From an uncultured Robiginitomaculum sp. (lineage in GTDB: Bacteria > Pseudomonadota > Alphaproteobacteria > Caulobacterales > Maricaulaceae), in assembly GCA_938015875.1 (NCBI GenBank), contig CALLXE010000061.1, positions 1-32,848 on the forward strand: a stretch of DNA of 32,848 nucleotides, in the 5' to 3' direction. Below the pieces are notes generated by a model, which saw only the letters and a program-made list of their open reading frames with translations, was not told the DNA's origin and searched no databases. Of the stretch, positions 8,361 to 17,242 are shown in pieces. Each line of letters starts with the position of its first letter. Positions within the stretch are counted from its first letter, which is position 1. Both the position numbers and the translations under genes were made by a program.

Positions 8361-8453
8361 GCGACCCCCATGCACATAATAATAAAAACAGTTGTATTTA
8401 ATAACTATACTTCACAGGCTTGCAAATAAAAACTTGCGTGTATTTGTATTGCT

Positions 8454-8555
8454 TTAAACTTTCAATTCACGGTAACGCAGTAAATTGATTTTACGCGCGA
8501 TCTGGTTTTGGATCGGTAATGCCCACTGTGAAAGATTTTTCAAACATTTCAACAT
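8454..8555 (-). CDS. Possible 33-aa protein downstream of radC
   Basis: An ATG at 8555 opens a 33-codon frame ending with TAA at 8454. It starts 14 bases after the radC stop, on the same strand. The product is basic and amphipathic, with a core of LSQWALPIQNQIARK, and looks more protein-like than a random frame. No Shine-Dalgarno is evident, and I recognise no family. It could be a real small protein translated by coupling after radC, or the remnant of a decayed gene. Confidence 0.3.
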   Translation of the reverse strand: MLKCLKNLSQWALPIQNQIARKINLLRYRELKV

Positions 8556-8569
8556 ATTACCCGGCAAGC

Positions 8570-9322
8570 TTACATCAATCCTAAGCTCTTGAAACTGACA
8601 GTATTCTGCCTTCCCACGATAATGTGATCATGGACGGAAATGCCGATGGCTTTAGCGACGTCGATCATGTTTGCGGTCATGTCGATGTCTGATTGGCTGG
8701 GCGTCGGGTCGCCGGACGGGTGATTGTGGGTCAGAATTAGCGCGGCAGCGTTCAGTTCAAGAGCGCGCTTTATGACTTCGCGCGGATAGACCGGGGCGCG
8801 GTCAATTGTACCTTGGCCGATGACCTCATCTGCAATCAGGCGGTTCTTACGATCCAGAAAGAGCACGCGAAATTGCTCGCGTTCTTCAAACTGCATGGCG
8901 CCGCGGCAATAATCCAGCAGCGCTGTCCAAGATGATAGGACGGGGCGGGACATAACCGTTTCGCGGCCAAGTTTCAGGCCGGCGGCTTGGATGATTTTCA
9001 GATCAATCGCGATGTTCTCTGATATGCCCTTTACCTCAATAAGGCGGGCGGCAGGGGCAGAGACGACTTCGGCAAAGCTGCCAAATTTCGCGATCAGCTC
9101 TTTGGCGAGCGGTTTGATATCGCGGCGCGGAATAGAACGAAAAAGGTAAAGTTCAAGCAGTTCGTAATCGGCAAGGGCATCTGCGCCTTTTTTCGCAAAC
9201 CGCTGCCGCAATCGGTCACGATGGCCGATGTGATGAGGTTTTGAAGCAGGGGCGTCCAAGGATGATTTTACGTAAACGGCGGTCGGTGAAAACCGGCCGG
9301 GCTGAGGGTGAAAATCTCGCAT
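8570..9322 (-). CDS. radC: RadC family JAB-domain protein (DUF2466)
   Basis: This 250-residue protein has the RadC architecture. An N-terminal helix-hairpin-helix-like region (GHRDRLRQRF...LLELYLFRSIPRRDIKPLAKELI) is followed by a JAB/JAMM metalloprotease-like domain. The JAMM residues are Glu166 (ADEVIGQG), His199 and His201 (LTHNHPSGD) and Asp212. Despite the name, the DNA-repair role of RadC is doubtful and its true substrate is unknown. The ATG at 9322 lies inside the 3' end of map (55-base overlap); a TTG at 9259 would avoid the overlap but has no ribosome-binding site. The map–radC pairing is recurrent in alphaproteobacteria. Confidence 0.9.
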   Translation of the reverse strand: MRDFHPQPGRFSPTAVYVKSSLDAPASKPHHIGHRDRLRQRFAKKGADALADYELLELYLFRSIPRRDIKPLAKELIAKFGSFAEVVSAPAARLIEVKGISENIAIDLKIIQAAGLKLGRETVMSRPVLSSWTALLDYCRGAMQFEEREQFRVLFLDRKNRLIADEVIGQGTIDRAPVYPREVIKRALELNAAALILTHNHPSGDPTPSQSDIDMTANMIDVAKAIGISVHDHIIVGRQNTVSFKSLGLM

Positions 9323-10089
9323 CCGTCTTTGGTGACGCCGATGGAGTGCTCAAATTGTGCGGTCAGCTTTTTGTCCCGCGTCACGGCCGTCCAGCCATCC
9401 GCCAGAACTTTGACATGGGGTTTGCCGAGATTGATCATTGGCTCGATAGTGAAAAACATGCCCTCTTTTAGGACTTCGCCTTCGCCCGGCGTCCCGAAAT
9501 GCAAAATATTTGGCGCGTCATGGAACACCCGTCCCAAGCCGTGACCACAGAAATCCTGCACAACAGAGCAGCGTTCACCTTCGGCAAACTTTTGAATGGC
9601 ATAGCCGATGTCGCCGGTCGTATTGCCGGGTTTTACCTGCGCTATGCCAAGCATGAGGCTGTCATATGTGATGTTAATCAAGCGTTCCGCGCGGCGGTTA
9701 ATCTCACCAATGGGGTACATGCGGGACGTATCACCGTGCCAACCGTCTACGATAACGGTCACGTCAATATTAACGACGTCGCCGTTCTTAAGCGGTTTTG
9801 GCGCGGGAATGCCGTGGCAGACAACGTGATTGACCGATGTGCAAACCGTATGGCCATAACCGCGGTAGCCGAGACAGGCCGGCGTTGCGCCGTGATCCAA
9901 TATGAACTCGCGGGCAGCATCGTCAAGCTGCTCTGTGGTGACACCCGGCTTTGCCATGGGGATTAACATGTCGAGGCATTGCGCCGCCAAAAGGCCGGCT
10001 TTGCGCATGCCTTCAAACCCTTCGGGGCCGTGGATTTTAATAGCGCCGTCGCGCTCCTCGGGGGCTAAATCAGCGTCAATGTAGTTCAT
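9268..10089 (-). CDS. map: Methionine aminopeptidase, type I
   Basis: This enzyme removes the initiator methionine from nascent proteins. From the ATG at 10089 the product is 273 residues. The five metal ligands are all present: Asp109 and Asp120 (NIDVTVIVDGWHGDTSRMY), His183 (CGHGLGRVFH), Glu216 (TIEPMI) and Glu247 (QFEHSI). The substrate-site histidines also occur (GYGHT, VCHGIP). The start is chosen because TTGGAGAT precedes it at good spacing; an upstream in-frame start at 10122 adds an unrelated-looking segment. The gene's 3' end overlaps radC. Confidence 0.95.
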   Translation of the reverse strand: MNYIDADLAPEERDGAIKIHGPEGFEGMRKAGLLAAQCLDMLIPMAKPGVTTEQLDDAAREFILDHGATPACLGYRGYGHTVCTSVNHVVCHGIPAPKPLKNGDVVNIDVTVIVDGWHGDTSRMYPIGEINRRAERLINITYDSLMLGIAQVKPGNTTGDIGYAIQKFAEGERCSVVQDFCGHGLGRVFHDAPNILHFGTPGEGEVLKEGMFFTIEPMINLGKPHVKVLADGWTAVTRDKKLTAQFEHSIGVTKDGCEIFTLSPAGFHRPPFT

Positions 10090-10148
10090 AGCGTTATCTC
10101 CAAGCCTGCATATAGCAAACATAGGCTCATTTATCCAGTTGGCGTCAA

Positions 10149-11411
10149 TTATGTCGCGTTTATGAGCGCGTGTTTTTTCTTCCCGACTGAGACTTTGACC
10201 ACGCCATCAACGGTTTTACCGGCGAGCGTGTCTTCGTGACTGCTGACTTTCTCGTCATTGATCTTCAGGGCGCCGGCTTTGATATGGCGGCGGGCTTCCC
10301 CGTTAGAGCCGGCCAAACCTGTGAGCGTCGCGGCGCTGAGCACGCCCATAGTTTCAATTTCTGATGCGGGAACATCAAAAGTCGGCAGGCCTGCTGCGGT
10401 TCCGCCTTGCTCAAATGTGGTTTTTGCTGTGGCTTCGGCCTCGCGGGCAGCTTCTAAGCCGTGCAGCATTGCGGTCGCTTCATTGGCAAGGCGCACTTTG
10501 GCGTCGTTGATTTGCGCGCCTTCAAGGGCCTCAAGCTCAGCAATCTCATCTAATGGCAAGTCGGTAAACAGGCGCAGGAATTTGCCCACGTCCGCGTCTT
10601 CGGTATTTCGCCAGAACTGCCAATATTCGTACGGGCTGCGGGTGAAGTCAGCGCCGCGGGACGGATCATCGTTCAGCCAAACCGCGCCGTCCGCCGTTTT
10701 GCCCATTTTCCCGCCGGATGCGGTCGTAATCAACGGGGTCGTAAAGCCGTAAGTCGCATTGCCTGTCTTGCGCCGGGTCAGGTCCGCGCCGGAGACAATA
10801 TTGCCCCATTGGTCCGACCCGCCCATTTGCAGCGTACAATTATGCGTTTCATTGAGCTTAAAGAAATCAAAGCTCTGCATAATGGAGTAGTTGAACTCCA
10901 GAAATGTCATGGGCTGCTCTGTTTCGAGGCGGCGCTTAATGGTTTCCAATTGCACCATGCGATTGACAGTAAAATGCGTGCCAACGGCTTGGAGAAGCTC
11001 TACATAGCCAAGTTTGTCGAGCCAATCAGCATTGTCGACCATGACAGCCGCGTTTGGCCCGTCAAAATCTATGAGCTTGGCAAATACTTGGCGAATGCCG
11101 TCTTTGTTTTTCTCAATCTGTTCATTTGTCAGGATCGGGCGCGATTTATCTTTATCCGTCGGATCTCCGATTTTGGTTGTGCCCCCGCCGAGCAGGACAA
11201 TCGGGCGATGCCCGGCTTGTTGAAGGCGGCGCAGCATCATAATTTGAACCATCGACCCGACATGCAGGCTGGGCGCGGTGCAATCGAATCCGATATAACC
11301 TGTGATTTGGCCGTCATTTGCGGCTTTATCCAGTGCGGCTTCATCCGTGCACTGGTACAAATATCCGCGCTCCACTAAGGTGGTCATCAGATCTGATTTG
11401 TAAGTTTTCAT
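10149..11411 (-). CDS. tyrS: Tyrosyl-tRNA synthetase
   Basis: This class I aminoacyl-tRNA synthetase charges tRNA-Tyr. The 420-residue length matches the bacterial TyrRS-S type. The HIGH motif appears as HVGS (residues 50-53) and KMSKS as KMGKT (235-239). The tyrosine/ATP pocket blocks GFDCTAPSLHVG and QMGGSDQWGNI are intact. The C-terminus carries an S4 RNA-binding domain (HIKAGALKINDEKVSSHEDTL). It is divergent from anmK, with about 70 bases between the starts, a common alphaproteobacterial arrangement. Confidence 0.97.
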   Translation of the reverse strand: MKTYKSDLMTTLVERGYLYQCTDEAALDKAANDGQITGYIGFDCTAPSLHVGSMVQIMMLRRLQQAGHRPIVLLGGGTTKIGDPTDKDKSRPILTNEQIEKNKDGIRQVFAKLIDFDGPNAAVMVDNADWLDKLGYVELLQAVGTHFTVNRMVQLETIKRRLETEQPMTFLEFNYSIMQSFDFFKLNETHNCTLQMGGSDQWGNIVSGADLTRRKTGNATYGFTTPLITTASGGKMGKTADGAVWLNDDPSRGADFTRSPYEYWQFWRNTEDADVGKFLRLFTDLPLDEIAELEALEGAQINDAKVRLANEATAMLHGLEAAREAEATAKTTFEQGGTAAGLPTFDVPASEIETMGVLSAATLTGLAGSNGEARRHIKAGALKINDEKVSSHEDTLAGKTVDGVVKVSVGKKKHALINAT

Positions 11412-11480
11412 GGCGGACTCTTATAACTTTGCAATATGGCTTGCCCGTCTATCAAAGGCGCGCCCGGACATAAAGGATAA

Positions 11481-12590
11481 ATGATGGATGATCACCGCAT
11501 GCGTGTCATCGGATTAATGAGCGGCACGTCTTTGGACGGGGTGGACGCGGCTATCATCGAAACCGATGGTGAGCAAATTTTCGCTTTGGGGAAATCCGTT
11601 ACCGTGCCTTTCTCAGCGGATACAGATTTTAAAGCTGTCATGGAAGCGGCCATAGAGTGGCAATTTATCGGCCCGCAGCCCAATATTTTTTCCAAAGCAG
11701 AAAAAGATATTCACGCCGCCCACATCGAAGCTGTCAAGGCTTTGGGCGCAGCGCGGGTTAATATCGATTTGATCGGCTTTCACGGGCAGACCGTTTTGCA
11801 TCGTCCGGCGGTGGGGGGGCGTAATGGCGAGACTTTGCAGTTGGGCGATGGTGCAGTTTTGGCCCGGCAGTTCGGCGTGCCTTGCGCCTATGATTTTCGA
11901 AGTGATGACGTGGCCGCCGGCGGGCAGGGCGCGCCGCTCGCGCCGATTTATCACAAGGCTTTATGTGATTACTCCGGGCTGACCGGGCGGATTGCGGTCG
12001 TCAATATTGGCGGAGTGTCGAACGTGACTTTGATTGACGCTGACGCGCCGCTCATTGCGACCGATTGCGGCCCGGGCAATGGCCCGCTTGACAGTTTGGT
12101 GCAGAAAAATACCGGGCGAAGTTACGACAAAGACGGCGCGCTATCTATCGCCGGTATTCCGAACTTTGATATTATTGATCAATGGCTTAAGCGAGACTTC
12201 TTCATGCGGCAGGTCCCCCGAAGCGCAGACCGCTATGATTTCGATGTTTTGGCGGATTTAAACGGTGTTCCGGCCGAAGATGCCTGCGCAACGCTTTGCA
12301 GTTTTACGGCCCAAGCTATTGCCCGAGACCTGAAAACTTTTAATCCGCAGACCATAATCGTCTGCGGCGGGGGGCGGTTAAATCAGGCCATCATGGGCAT
12401 GCTGGCGGTGCATTGCACCGGCGGCGCGGTGGTCAGTGCTGAGGCTGTGGGCTGGGATGGTGATGCCTTAGAGGCGCAGGCTTTTGCTTATTTGGCGGTG
12501 CGAACTTTGAGAGGATTGCCCATTAGTTTTCCGGGAACAACCGGCGCGTCCAAACCGATGAAAGGCGGGAAAATTGCCCGTATATTGTAA
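11481..12590 (+). CDS. anmK: Anhydro-N-acetylmuramic acid kinase
   Basis: AnmK phosphorylates and opens 1,6-anhydro-MurNAc to MurNAc-6-phosphate, a step of cell-wall recycling. The 369-residue protein starts with the diagnostic GLMSGTSLDGVDAAI phosphate loop. It contains GFHGQTVLH, RIAVVNIGGVSNVTLI and TDCGPGNGPLDSLV, and ends with the IIVCGGGRLNQAIM substrate block. Two consecutive ATG codons are available (11481, 11484) after AAAGGA. Divergent tyrS is its usual partner. Confidence 0.95.
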   Translation: MMDDHRMRVIGLMSGTSLDGVDAAIIETDGEQIFALGKSVTVPFSADTDFKAVMEAAIEWQFIGPQPNIFSKAEKDIHAAHIEAVKALGAARVNIDLIGFHGQTVLHRPAVGGRNGETLQLGDGAVLARQFGVPCAYDFRSDDVAAGGQGAPLAPIYHKALCDYSGLTGRIAVVNIGGVSNVTLIDADAPLIATDCGPGNGPLDSLVQKNTGRSYDKDGALSIAGIPNFDIIDQWLKRDFFMRQVPRSADRYDFDVLADLNGVPAEDACATLCSFTAQAIARDLKTFNPQTIIVCGGGRLNQAIMGMLAVHCTGGAVVSAEAVGWDGDALEAQAFAYLAVRTLRGLPISFPGTTGASKPMKGGKIARIL

Positions 12591-12696
12591 TTTTGCGTAA
12601 CTTAGTGTATGACTGTTGACGTGGGGCGATGAATGCTGAATACCGCGACACCTTAGGATAAGGTGAGCGAATGTGTTGGCGCACCCCGTTGTTTTA

Positions 12697-13050
12697 ATGA
12701 CTGCAGGAATGCCAATTGCCATGTCAAAAATCTCACAGACCGATTCCGTCGATACGTCCGATTTGCATACGATTGAAATCGTCGCGCCCGGCGTCTCTGC
12801 GCCGATGGACGTTATGCATACGTTTTTAAAAGAGCTTCGCCTCACCGGCGCAAAGGCCGCCAATACAGCGATTTTTGAAAACCCCGCGCATGCTGTCATG
12901 AAATCAACGGATTACACGTTGAAGGTCTGGGTTAATCCGGCTCAAGCCAAGACAGGGGCGTTTAAGTTGACTTATGCCATCAAAGAACAGCCGGAGCCCC
13001 GCAAAGGCCTTCTCAGCCGTCTGCTCCTTAAACACAGCGTACCGGCTTAA
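12697..13050 (+). CDS. Hypothetical protein downstream of anmK
   Basis: This soluble protein of about 117 residues contains HTIEIVAPGVSAPMDVMHTFLKELRLTGAK and a C-terminal KGLLSRLLLKH. I do not recognise a family. Several starts are possible: GTG at 12673, preceded by AAGGTG at ideal spacing; ATG at 12697, whose first base is the last base of the stop of a tiny out-of-frame ORF; and ATGs at 12709 and 12721. I favour 12697 tentatively. A TTGACG/AATACC pair with 17-base spacing (12616-12644) is a possible promoter. It converges with the XRE-cupin gene with only 39 bases between them. Confidence 0.6.
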   Translation: MTAGMPIAMSKISQTDSVDTSDLHTIEIVAPGVSAPMDVMHTFLKELRLTGAKAANTAIFENPAHAVMKSTDYTLKVWVNPAQAKTGAFKLTYAIKEQPEPRKGLLSRLLLKHSVPA

Positions 13051-13089
13051 AGTCAGCGCGTAATTAACGGAACTGTGTTCACTTGAGTT

Positions 13090-13698
13090 CTAACCGACAG
13101 AAAACGCTAAAATGTTGACCATTGTGGCGTGGGCCGAGTTCTCGCCTGTATTCTCAATGGCGTGGTCTCTGTCGGCGCGGTAGCGCAATGTCTCGCCGGC
13201 CTTGGCTGTCCATGTCTGTCCGTCCACGGTGACGCTGAGGCGCCCGGTTAAAATACTCAAATTTTCAATTGAACCGTCCGGGTGAGGGGAGCTTTCGAGC
13301 TTACCGCCGGGTTTGGCCGTGAAATCATACCATTGCACAAATTCAACCGTGTCAATGCTGCCGATAATCCGCAGCGTGCACAGACCGTCATCGGACATGA
13401 GAACAGGCGTGTCTTTACGCCGGGCATGTTCAACAAGCGGGTCGTCATCGCTGTCATTTACGGACAGAACGGCTTCTACAGACGTGCCTAAGGCACGCGA
13501 GAGGCGGGTTATGGTCGCGAGGGTAGGATTGCTTTCATTTTTCTCAATTTGAGAGATCATGGATTTTGCAACGCCGGACTGCTCGGCCAATTCGCCGAGC
13601 GATAAGGCTTCGGCTTTACGCAATCGCCCGATGGTTTTGCCAAATTGCGCATTTACAGCGTCGCAATCGGCGTCTTTTTCGCGTTTTCGTCTCGACAT
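13090..13698 (-). CDS. XRE-family transcriptional regulator with cupin domain
   Basis: This 202-residue regulator has an N-terminal helix-turn-helix (about residues 18-75: IGRLRKAEALSLGELAEQSGVAKSMISQIEKNESNPTLATITRLSRALG). A C-terminal cupin-2 domain covers about 105-200, with PHPDGSIENLSILTGRLSVTVDG and a late DHAIENTG. Such proteins bind palindromes and sense a small ligand through the cupin. E. coli YdcN/SutR, linked to sulfur use, has the same architecture. This gene is divergent from the siroheme/sulfite reductase operon, and a perfect palindrome lies between them, so regulation of sulfate assimilation is the likely role. That assignment is inferred from context. Confidence 0.88.
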   Translation of the reverse strand: MSRRKREKDADCDAVNAQFGKTIGRLRKAEALSLGELAEQSGVAKSMISQIEKNESNPTLATITRLSRALGTSVEAVLSVNDSDDDPLVEHARRKDTPVLMSDDGLCTLRIIGSIDTVEFVQWYDFTAKPGGKLESSPHPDGSIENLSILTGRLSVTVDGQTWTAKAGETLRYRADRDHAIENTGENSAHATMVNILAFSVG

Positions 13699-13799
13699 GT
13701 TGTTGCCTTTTCGCCCTCGGGATATAATGCGTTATACGGATTTGGCCCACTAAGCGCATTTGTTAAATAATATGCCTTTGGCCTTTAAATTTGCCCAAC

Positions 13800-13817
13800 T
13801 GTTCTATATATAGAACA
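13800..13817. promoter_or_regulatory. 18-bp perfect palindrome, candidate operator of the XRE-cupin regulator
   Basis: The sequence TGTTCTATATATAGAACA is a perfect 18-bp inverted repeat in the 150-bp divergent intergenic region between the XRE-cupin gene and cysG. Its centre supplies a TATATA that could act as the -10 element for cysG, so binding would block the promoter. The GTTC/GAAC arms are typical of a dimeric helix-turn-helix site. The identity of the bound protein is inferred from the divergent neighbour. Confidence 0.75.
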
Positions 13818-13848
13818 CCAATTCGATCGTTGTTCAAGGAAATTTTGC

Positions 13849-15237
13849 GTGCGCTACCTGCCTATCCATATTGATACACACGGCGCTGACATCTTAATTG
13901 TCGGCGGCGAGGCGGCTGCCGAAGCCAAATTGCGCACGCTTTTGAAAACCGAGGCTAACCTTATTTTGGTCGCGGCGGTCATATCCACTGAGATAAAGCG
14001 GTGGGTCAAGGCCGGACACATTACCCATCATAATCGCGATTTCACGCCGGCTGATTTAGACGGCAAGCGTCTCGTGTATGCCGCGACAGAGGACGACACG
14101 ATTAACGGCGAGATTGCCGCCCTGTGCCGCGCGCGTTTTTTGCCGGTTAACGCGGCTGATTATAAAGAGGCATGTGATTTTATTACGCCGGCGCTGGTTG
14201 ACCGCAGTCCGGTGGCAATATCCATCGGCACGGAGGGCACGTCACCCGGTTTGGCCCGCGCAATCAAAGCCGACCTTGAGACGCGCCTGCCGTCAACGCT
14301 GGGCGTTTATGCGCTTCACGTTCAAAAACTGCGTGCCAAAGTCAAATCCGTCATGCCCGATCTTTCAGATCGGCAGCGGTTTTGGGCCGCGATATTCGGC
14401 GGTAAAGATTTAACGGCGCAATTGCGCCTGTCGGGTGACGCGCTGCTTGAGGCCGTTGAAGAGCGCCTGAAGGGCGATACAGGGAATGGCGGCGGTATGG
14501 TGTCGCTTGTAGGCGCAGGGCCGGGTAATCCTGATTTGCTGACCCATCAGGCGCGGCAGAAACTGCACAGCGCCGATGTTGTCGTTTATGACCGTCTGGT
14601 TTCCCAAGGTGTTTTGGATTTTGGACGCCGCGAGGCAGAGTATATTTATGTCGGCAAAGAGCCCGGCGGCGTTTCCACGCCTCAGGATGAAATCAATGCG
14701 ATTATCGTCGCCAAAGCCCTTGAAGGCCAATCTGTGGTTCGCCTAAAATCGGGCGATCCGCTTATATTCGGGCGTGCGGACGAAGAAATCGATGCGCTGA
14801 TCGCGGACGGCATCCCATTTGATATATGCCCCGGCATTACGTCAGCGTCTGCGGCGGCGGCGCAAATAGGCACATCTCTGACCACGCGCGGGCATAATAA
14901 GTCGGTCACATTCATGACCGGTCATGACGCAAAAGGTTTTGCAGAGCAGGATTGGGTCAATCTGGCCAAGCCCGGCGCGCGGGCTGCGGTTTACATGGGC
15001 ATTGGCGCGTCGCGCTTTATCCAAGGCCGTCTCATGCTGCACGGCGCAAGCTCTGATTTGCCCATTACGATTGTTGAAAACGCGTCGCGGCCTGAGCAAA
15101 AAGTTATCAGCGCCACGCTCAAGACACTGCCGGACGCACTTGTTGAGGCCGGCATTAAAGGTCCTGCTATATTAATGATTGGCTACGCCGTGCGCGATGC
15201 CAAAATCGAAATTTCAAAAGAGAAGGCTGCTTTATGA
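13849..15237 (+). CDS. cysG: Siroheme synthase CysG (trifunctional)
   Basis: This protein makes siroheme, the cofactor of sulfite reductase, from uroporphyrinogen III. The first 150 or so residues form the precorrin-2 dehydrogenase/ferrochelatase part (ILIVGGEAAAEAKLRTLL NAD-binding turn, VNAADYKEACDFITPA). From about 218 comes the SAM-dependent methyltransferase: VSLVGAGPGNPDLLTHQARQ, VVYDRLVS, GDPLIFGRADEEI, PGITSASAAAAQIG. The 462-residue length fits CysG. The start is GTG at 13849 with AAGGA eight bases upstream. The stop overlaps the DUF2849 start by four bases. The gene probably answers to the palindrome at 13800. Confidence 0.95.
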   Translation: MRYLPIHIDTHGADILIVGGEAAAEAKLRTLLKTEANLILVAAVISTEIKRWVKAGHITHHNRDFTPADLDGKRLVYAATEDDTINGEIAALCRARFLPVNAADYKEACDFITPALVDRSPVAISIGTEGTSPGLARAIKADLETRLPSTLGVYALHVQKLRAKVKSVMPDLSDRQRFWAAIFGGKDLTAQLRLSGDALLEAVEERLKGDTGNGGGMVSLVGAGPGNPDLLTHQARQKLHSADVVVYDRLVSQGVLDFGRREAEYIYVGKEPGGVSTPQDEINAIIVAKALEGQSVVRLKSGDPLIFGRADEEIDALIADGIPFDICPGITSASAAAAQIGTSLTTRGHNKSVTFMTGHDAKGFAEQDWVNLAKPGARAAVYMGIGASRFIQGRLMLHGASSDLPITIVENASRPEQKVISATLKTLPDALVEAGIKGPAILMIGYAVRDAKIEISKEKAAL

Positions 15238-15587
15238 GTACGCTCAAACATAAGGGGAAGGGGCCGCAAGCCCTGACCGCCCACGGCCTGCGCGCCGGCC
15301 CCGTTGTCTATTTGACCAAGGATTACGTCTGGTCGACATTTTACGCGGACGCGCTGATTACCGAAGACAAAGCCATTATCGAAAAAATGGGTGACGCCGG
15401 TGATCGCGACGATGAAGCTAATCTGATTGTCGGCCCGTATTTTATCGACGTCGACCCTGAGACGGGATTGCCGGCGCGTTACCGCGAGAAATTTCGCATG
15501 AACGGGCCAAGCTTTGATCCCGGCGTTCCGACCCATATTGACCACAATAAACACACCGGCGCGGTGATAATCGGAGGCGACAAATAA
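15234..15587 (+). CDS. DUF2849 family protein
   Basis: This 117-residue soluble protein has the DUF2849 layout: HGLRAGPVVYLT near the start, then VGPYFIDVD and LPARYREKFRMNGPSFDPG. The family regularly lies between cysG and cysI in alphaproteobacterial sulfite reductase operons. Its exact role is unknown; an accessory role for sulfite reductase is inferred from this context only. It overlaps cysG by four bases and shares one base with the cysI start (TAATG), so its expression is tied to both. Confidence 0.88.
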   Translation: MSTLKHKGKGPQALTAHGLRAGPVVYLTKDYVWSTFYADALITEDKAIIEKMGDAGDRDDEANLIVGPYFIDVDPETGLPARYREKFRMNGPSFDPGVPTHIDHNKHTGAVIIGGDK

Positions 15588-17242
15588 TGTATCGCTATGA
15601 TGAATTTGACCATCAATTTGTACGCGCCCGCACGGCGCAGTTTCGCAGTCAGGTGGATCGCCGCCTGAACGGCACAATCACCGAAGACCAGTTTAAACCG
15701 CTGCGCCTTATGAACGGCTTATATTTGCAACTGCATGCCTATATGCTGCGGGTCGCTGTGCCGTACGGGACGCTGTCATCCAAGCAAATGCGGCAACTCG
15801 GCATGATTGCTGACAAGTATGATCGCGGGTACGGGCATTTTACAACGCGCCAAAATATTCAGTTTAATTGGCCTGAGTTGACCGATGTGGCTGACATTCT
15901 GGACGATTTGGCGGATGTCGAAATGCACGCTATCCAAACGTCAGGAAATTGTATCCGTAATGTGACATCTGACCCGTGGTCCGGAAGCACCGCCGATGAG
16001 ATCGAGGACCCGCGTCCGACGTGCGAAATTTTACGCCAATGGAGCAGTCTGCATCCTGAATTCACCTTCTTGCCGCGTAAATTTAAAATTGCCGTCAACG
16101 GCGCAACCGAAGATCGGGCCGCTATCCGCGCTCACGATATCGGGCTTCAGATTGTAAAAAATGACGACGGCGAAATCGGTTATCACGTTTTGGTTGGCGG
16201 CGGCCTTGGCCGAACGCCGATCATGGCGCAAAGCTTAAACGAATTTGTCAGCAAGGCCGAGCTTCTGCCTTATCTGGAGGCTTGCATGCGGGTTTATAAC
16301 CGCTATGGCCGCCGCGATAACAAATATAAGGCCCGCATCAAGATTCTGGTTCAGGAAGAGGGCATTGATAAATTCCGCAGCGAAGTCGAGAAAGAATACG
16401 CCAATTTAACACCGGCAGATATTGCGGTGGACCAAGAGGAGATTGCCCGCATTACGGCTTATTTCTCGCCGCCGGAATATGAAGATTTGTCGGATGTCGA
16501 TACGGATTATCAGCGTGCGCTTGAAAAAGATGCCGCGTTTAAAAGTTGGAATGACAATAACGTCGCGACCCACAAAGTTGCCGGTTATGCTATTGCTAAT
16601 ATCTCGCTCAAACCCATTGACGGCGCGCCGGGCGATATTACCGGTGAGCAAATGCGCGCTGTCGCGGATATGGCCGACGTGTTTTCGTTCGGCGAAATCC
16701 GCGCCACCCATGAGCAAAATCTGGTTTTGGCTAATGTTAAGAAATCGGATCTGTTTGCGCTTTATTTGCGCCTGAAAGATGCCAAGCTCGCCGATGATAA
16801 TATTGGGCTGATTTCCGATATTATTTGCTGTCCGGGCATGGATTATTGCGCGCTGGCGACGGCTCGCTCCATCCCGATTGCCCAGCAAATCTATGAGCGT
16901 TTTGCCGACCCTGTTCGCCAAAAAGCGATTGGCGAGATGAAGATAAAAATCTCCGGCTGCATTAATGCCTGCGGGCATCATCATGTCGGTCATATCGGTA
17001 TTTTGGGTTTGGAAAAATCCGGCGTTGAAAACTACCAAGTCAAGCTTGGCGGTGACGCTACGGAAACCGCCGCCGTTGGCGCGGTGACCGGCAAAGGCTT
17101 TGGCGCGGAAGAACTTATCGACGCGATTGAACGCATGGTAGATTTTTATCTGACACAAAAACAAGGGGAAGAGCGCTTCCTCGACACTTACCGCCGCATC
17201 GGCATGGACCCCTTCAAGGAGGTGCTTTATGGCGCTGCTTAG
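15587..17242 (+). CDS. cysI: Sulfite reductase hemoprotein (CysI/NirA-type)
   Basis: This enzyme reduces sulfite to sulfide with a siroheme coupled to a [4Fe-4S] cluster. The four cluster cysteines are Cys415 and Cys421 (CPGMDYC) and Cys458 and Cys462 (CINAC), the CX5C...CX3C signature of nitrite/sulfite reductases. The twofold ferredoxin-like repeats are visible, with YGHFTTRQNIQFNW and SGNCIRNVTSDP. It has 551 residues. No cysJ flavoprotein is encoded nearby, so electrons probably come from ferredoxin or another donor. The siroheme gene upstream and cysH downstream favour sulfite over nitrite. It overlaps the next gene by 14 bases. Confidence 0.93.
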   Translation: MYRYDEFDHQFVRARTAQFRSQVDRRLNGTITEDQFKPLRLMNGLYLQLHAYMLRVAVPYGTLSSKQMRQLGMIADKYDRGYGHFTTRQNIQFNWPELTDVADILDDLADVEMHAIQTSGNCIRNVTSDPWSGSTADEIEDPRPTCEILRQWSSLHPEFTFLPRKFKIAVNGATEDRAAIRAHDIGLQIVKNDDGEIGYHVLVGGGLGRTPIMAQSLNEFVSKAELLPYLEACMRVYNRYGRRDNKYKARIKILVQEEGIDKFRSEVEKEYANLTPADIAVDQEEIARITAYFSPPEYEDLSDVDTDYQRALEKDAAFKSWNDNNVATHKVAGYAIANISLKPIDGAPGDITGEQMRAVADMADVFSFGEIRATHEQNLVLANVKKSDLFALYLRLKDAKLADDNIGLISDIICCPGMDYCALATARSIPIAQQIYERFADPVRQKAIGEMKIKISGCINACGHHHVGHIGILGLEKSGVENYQVKLGGDATETAAVGAVTGKGFGAEELIDAIERMVDFYLTQKQGEERFLDTYRRIGMDPFKEVLYGAA

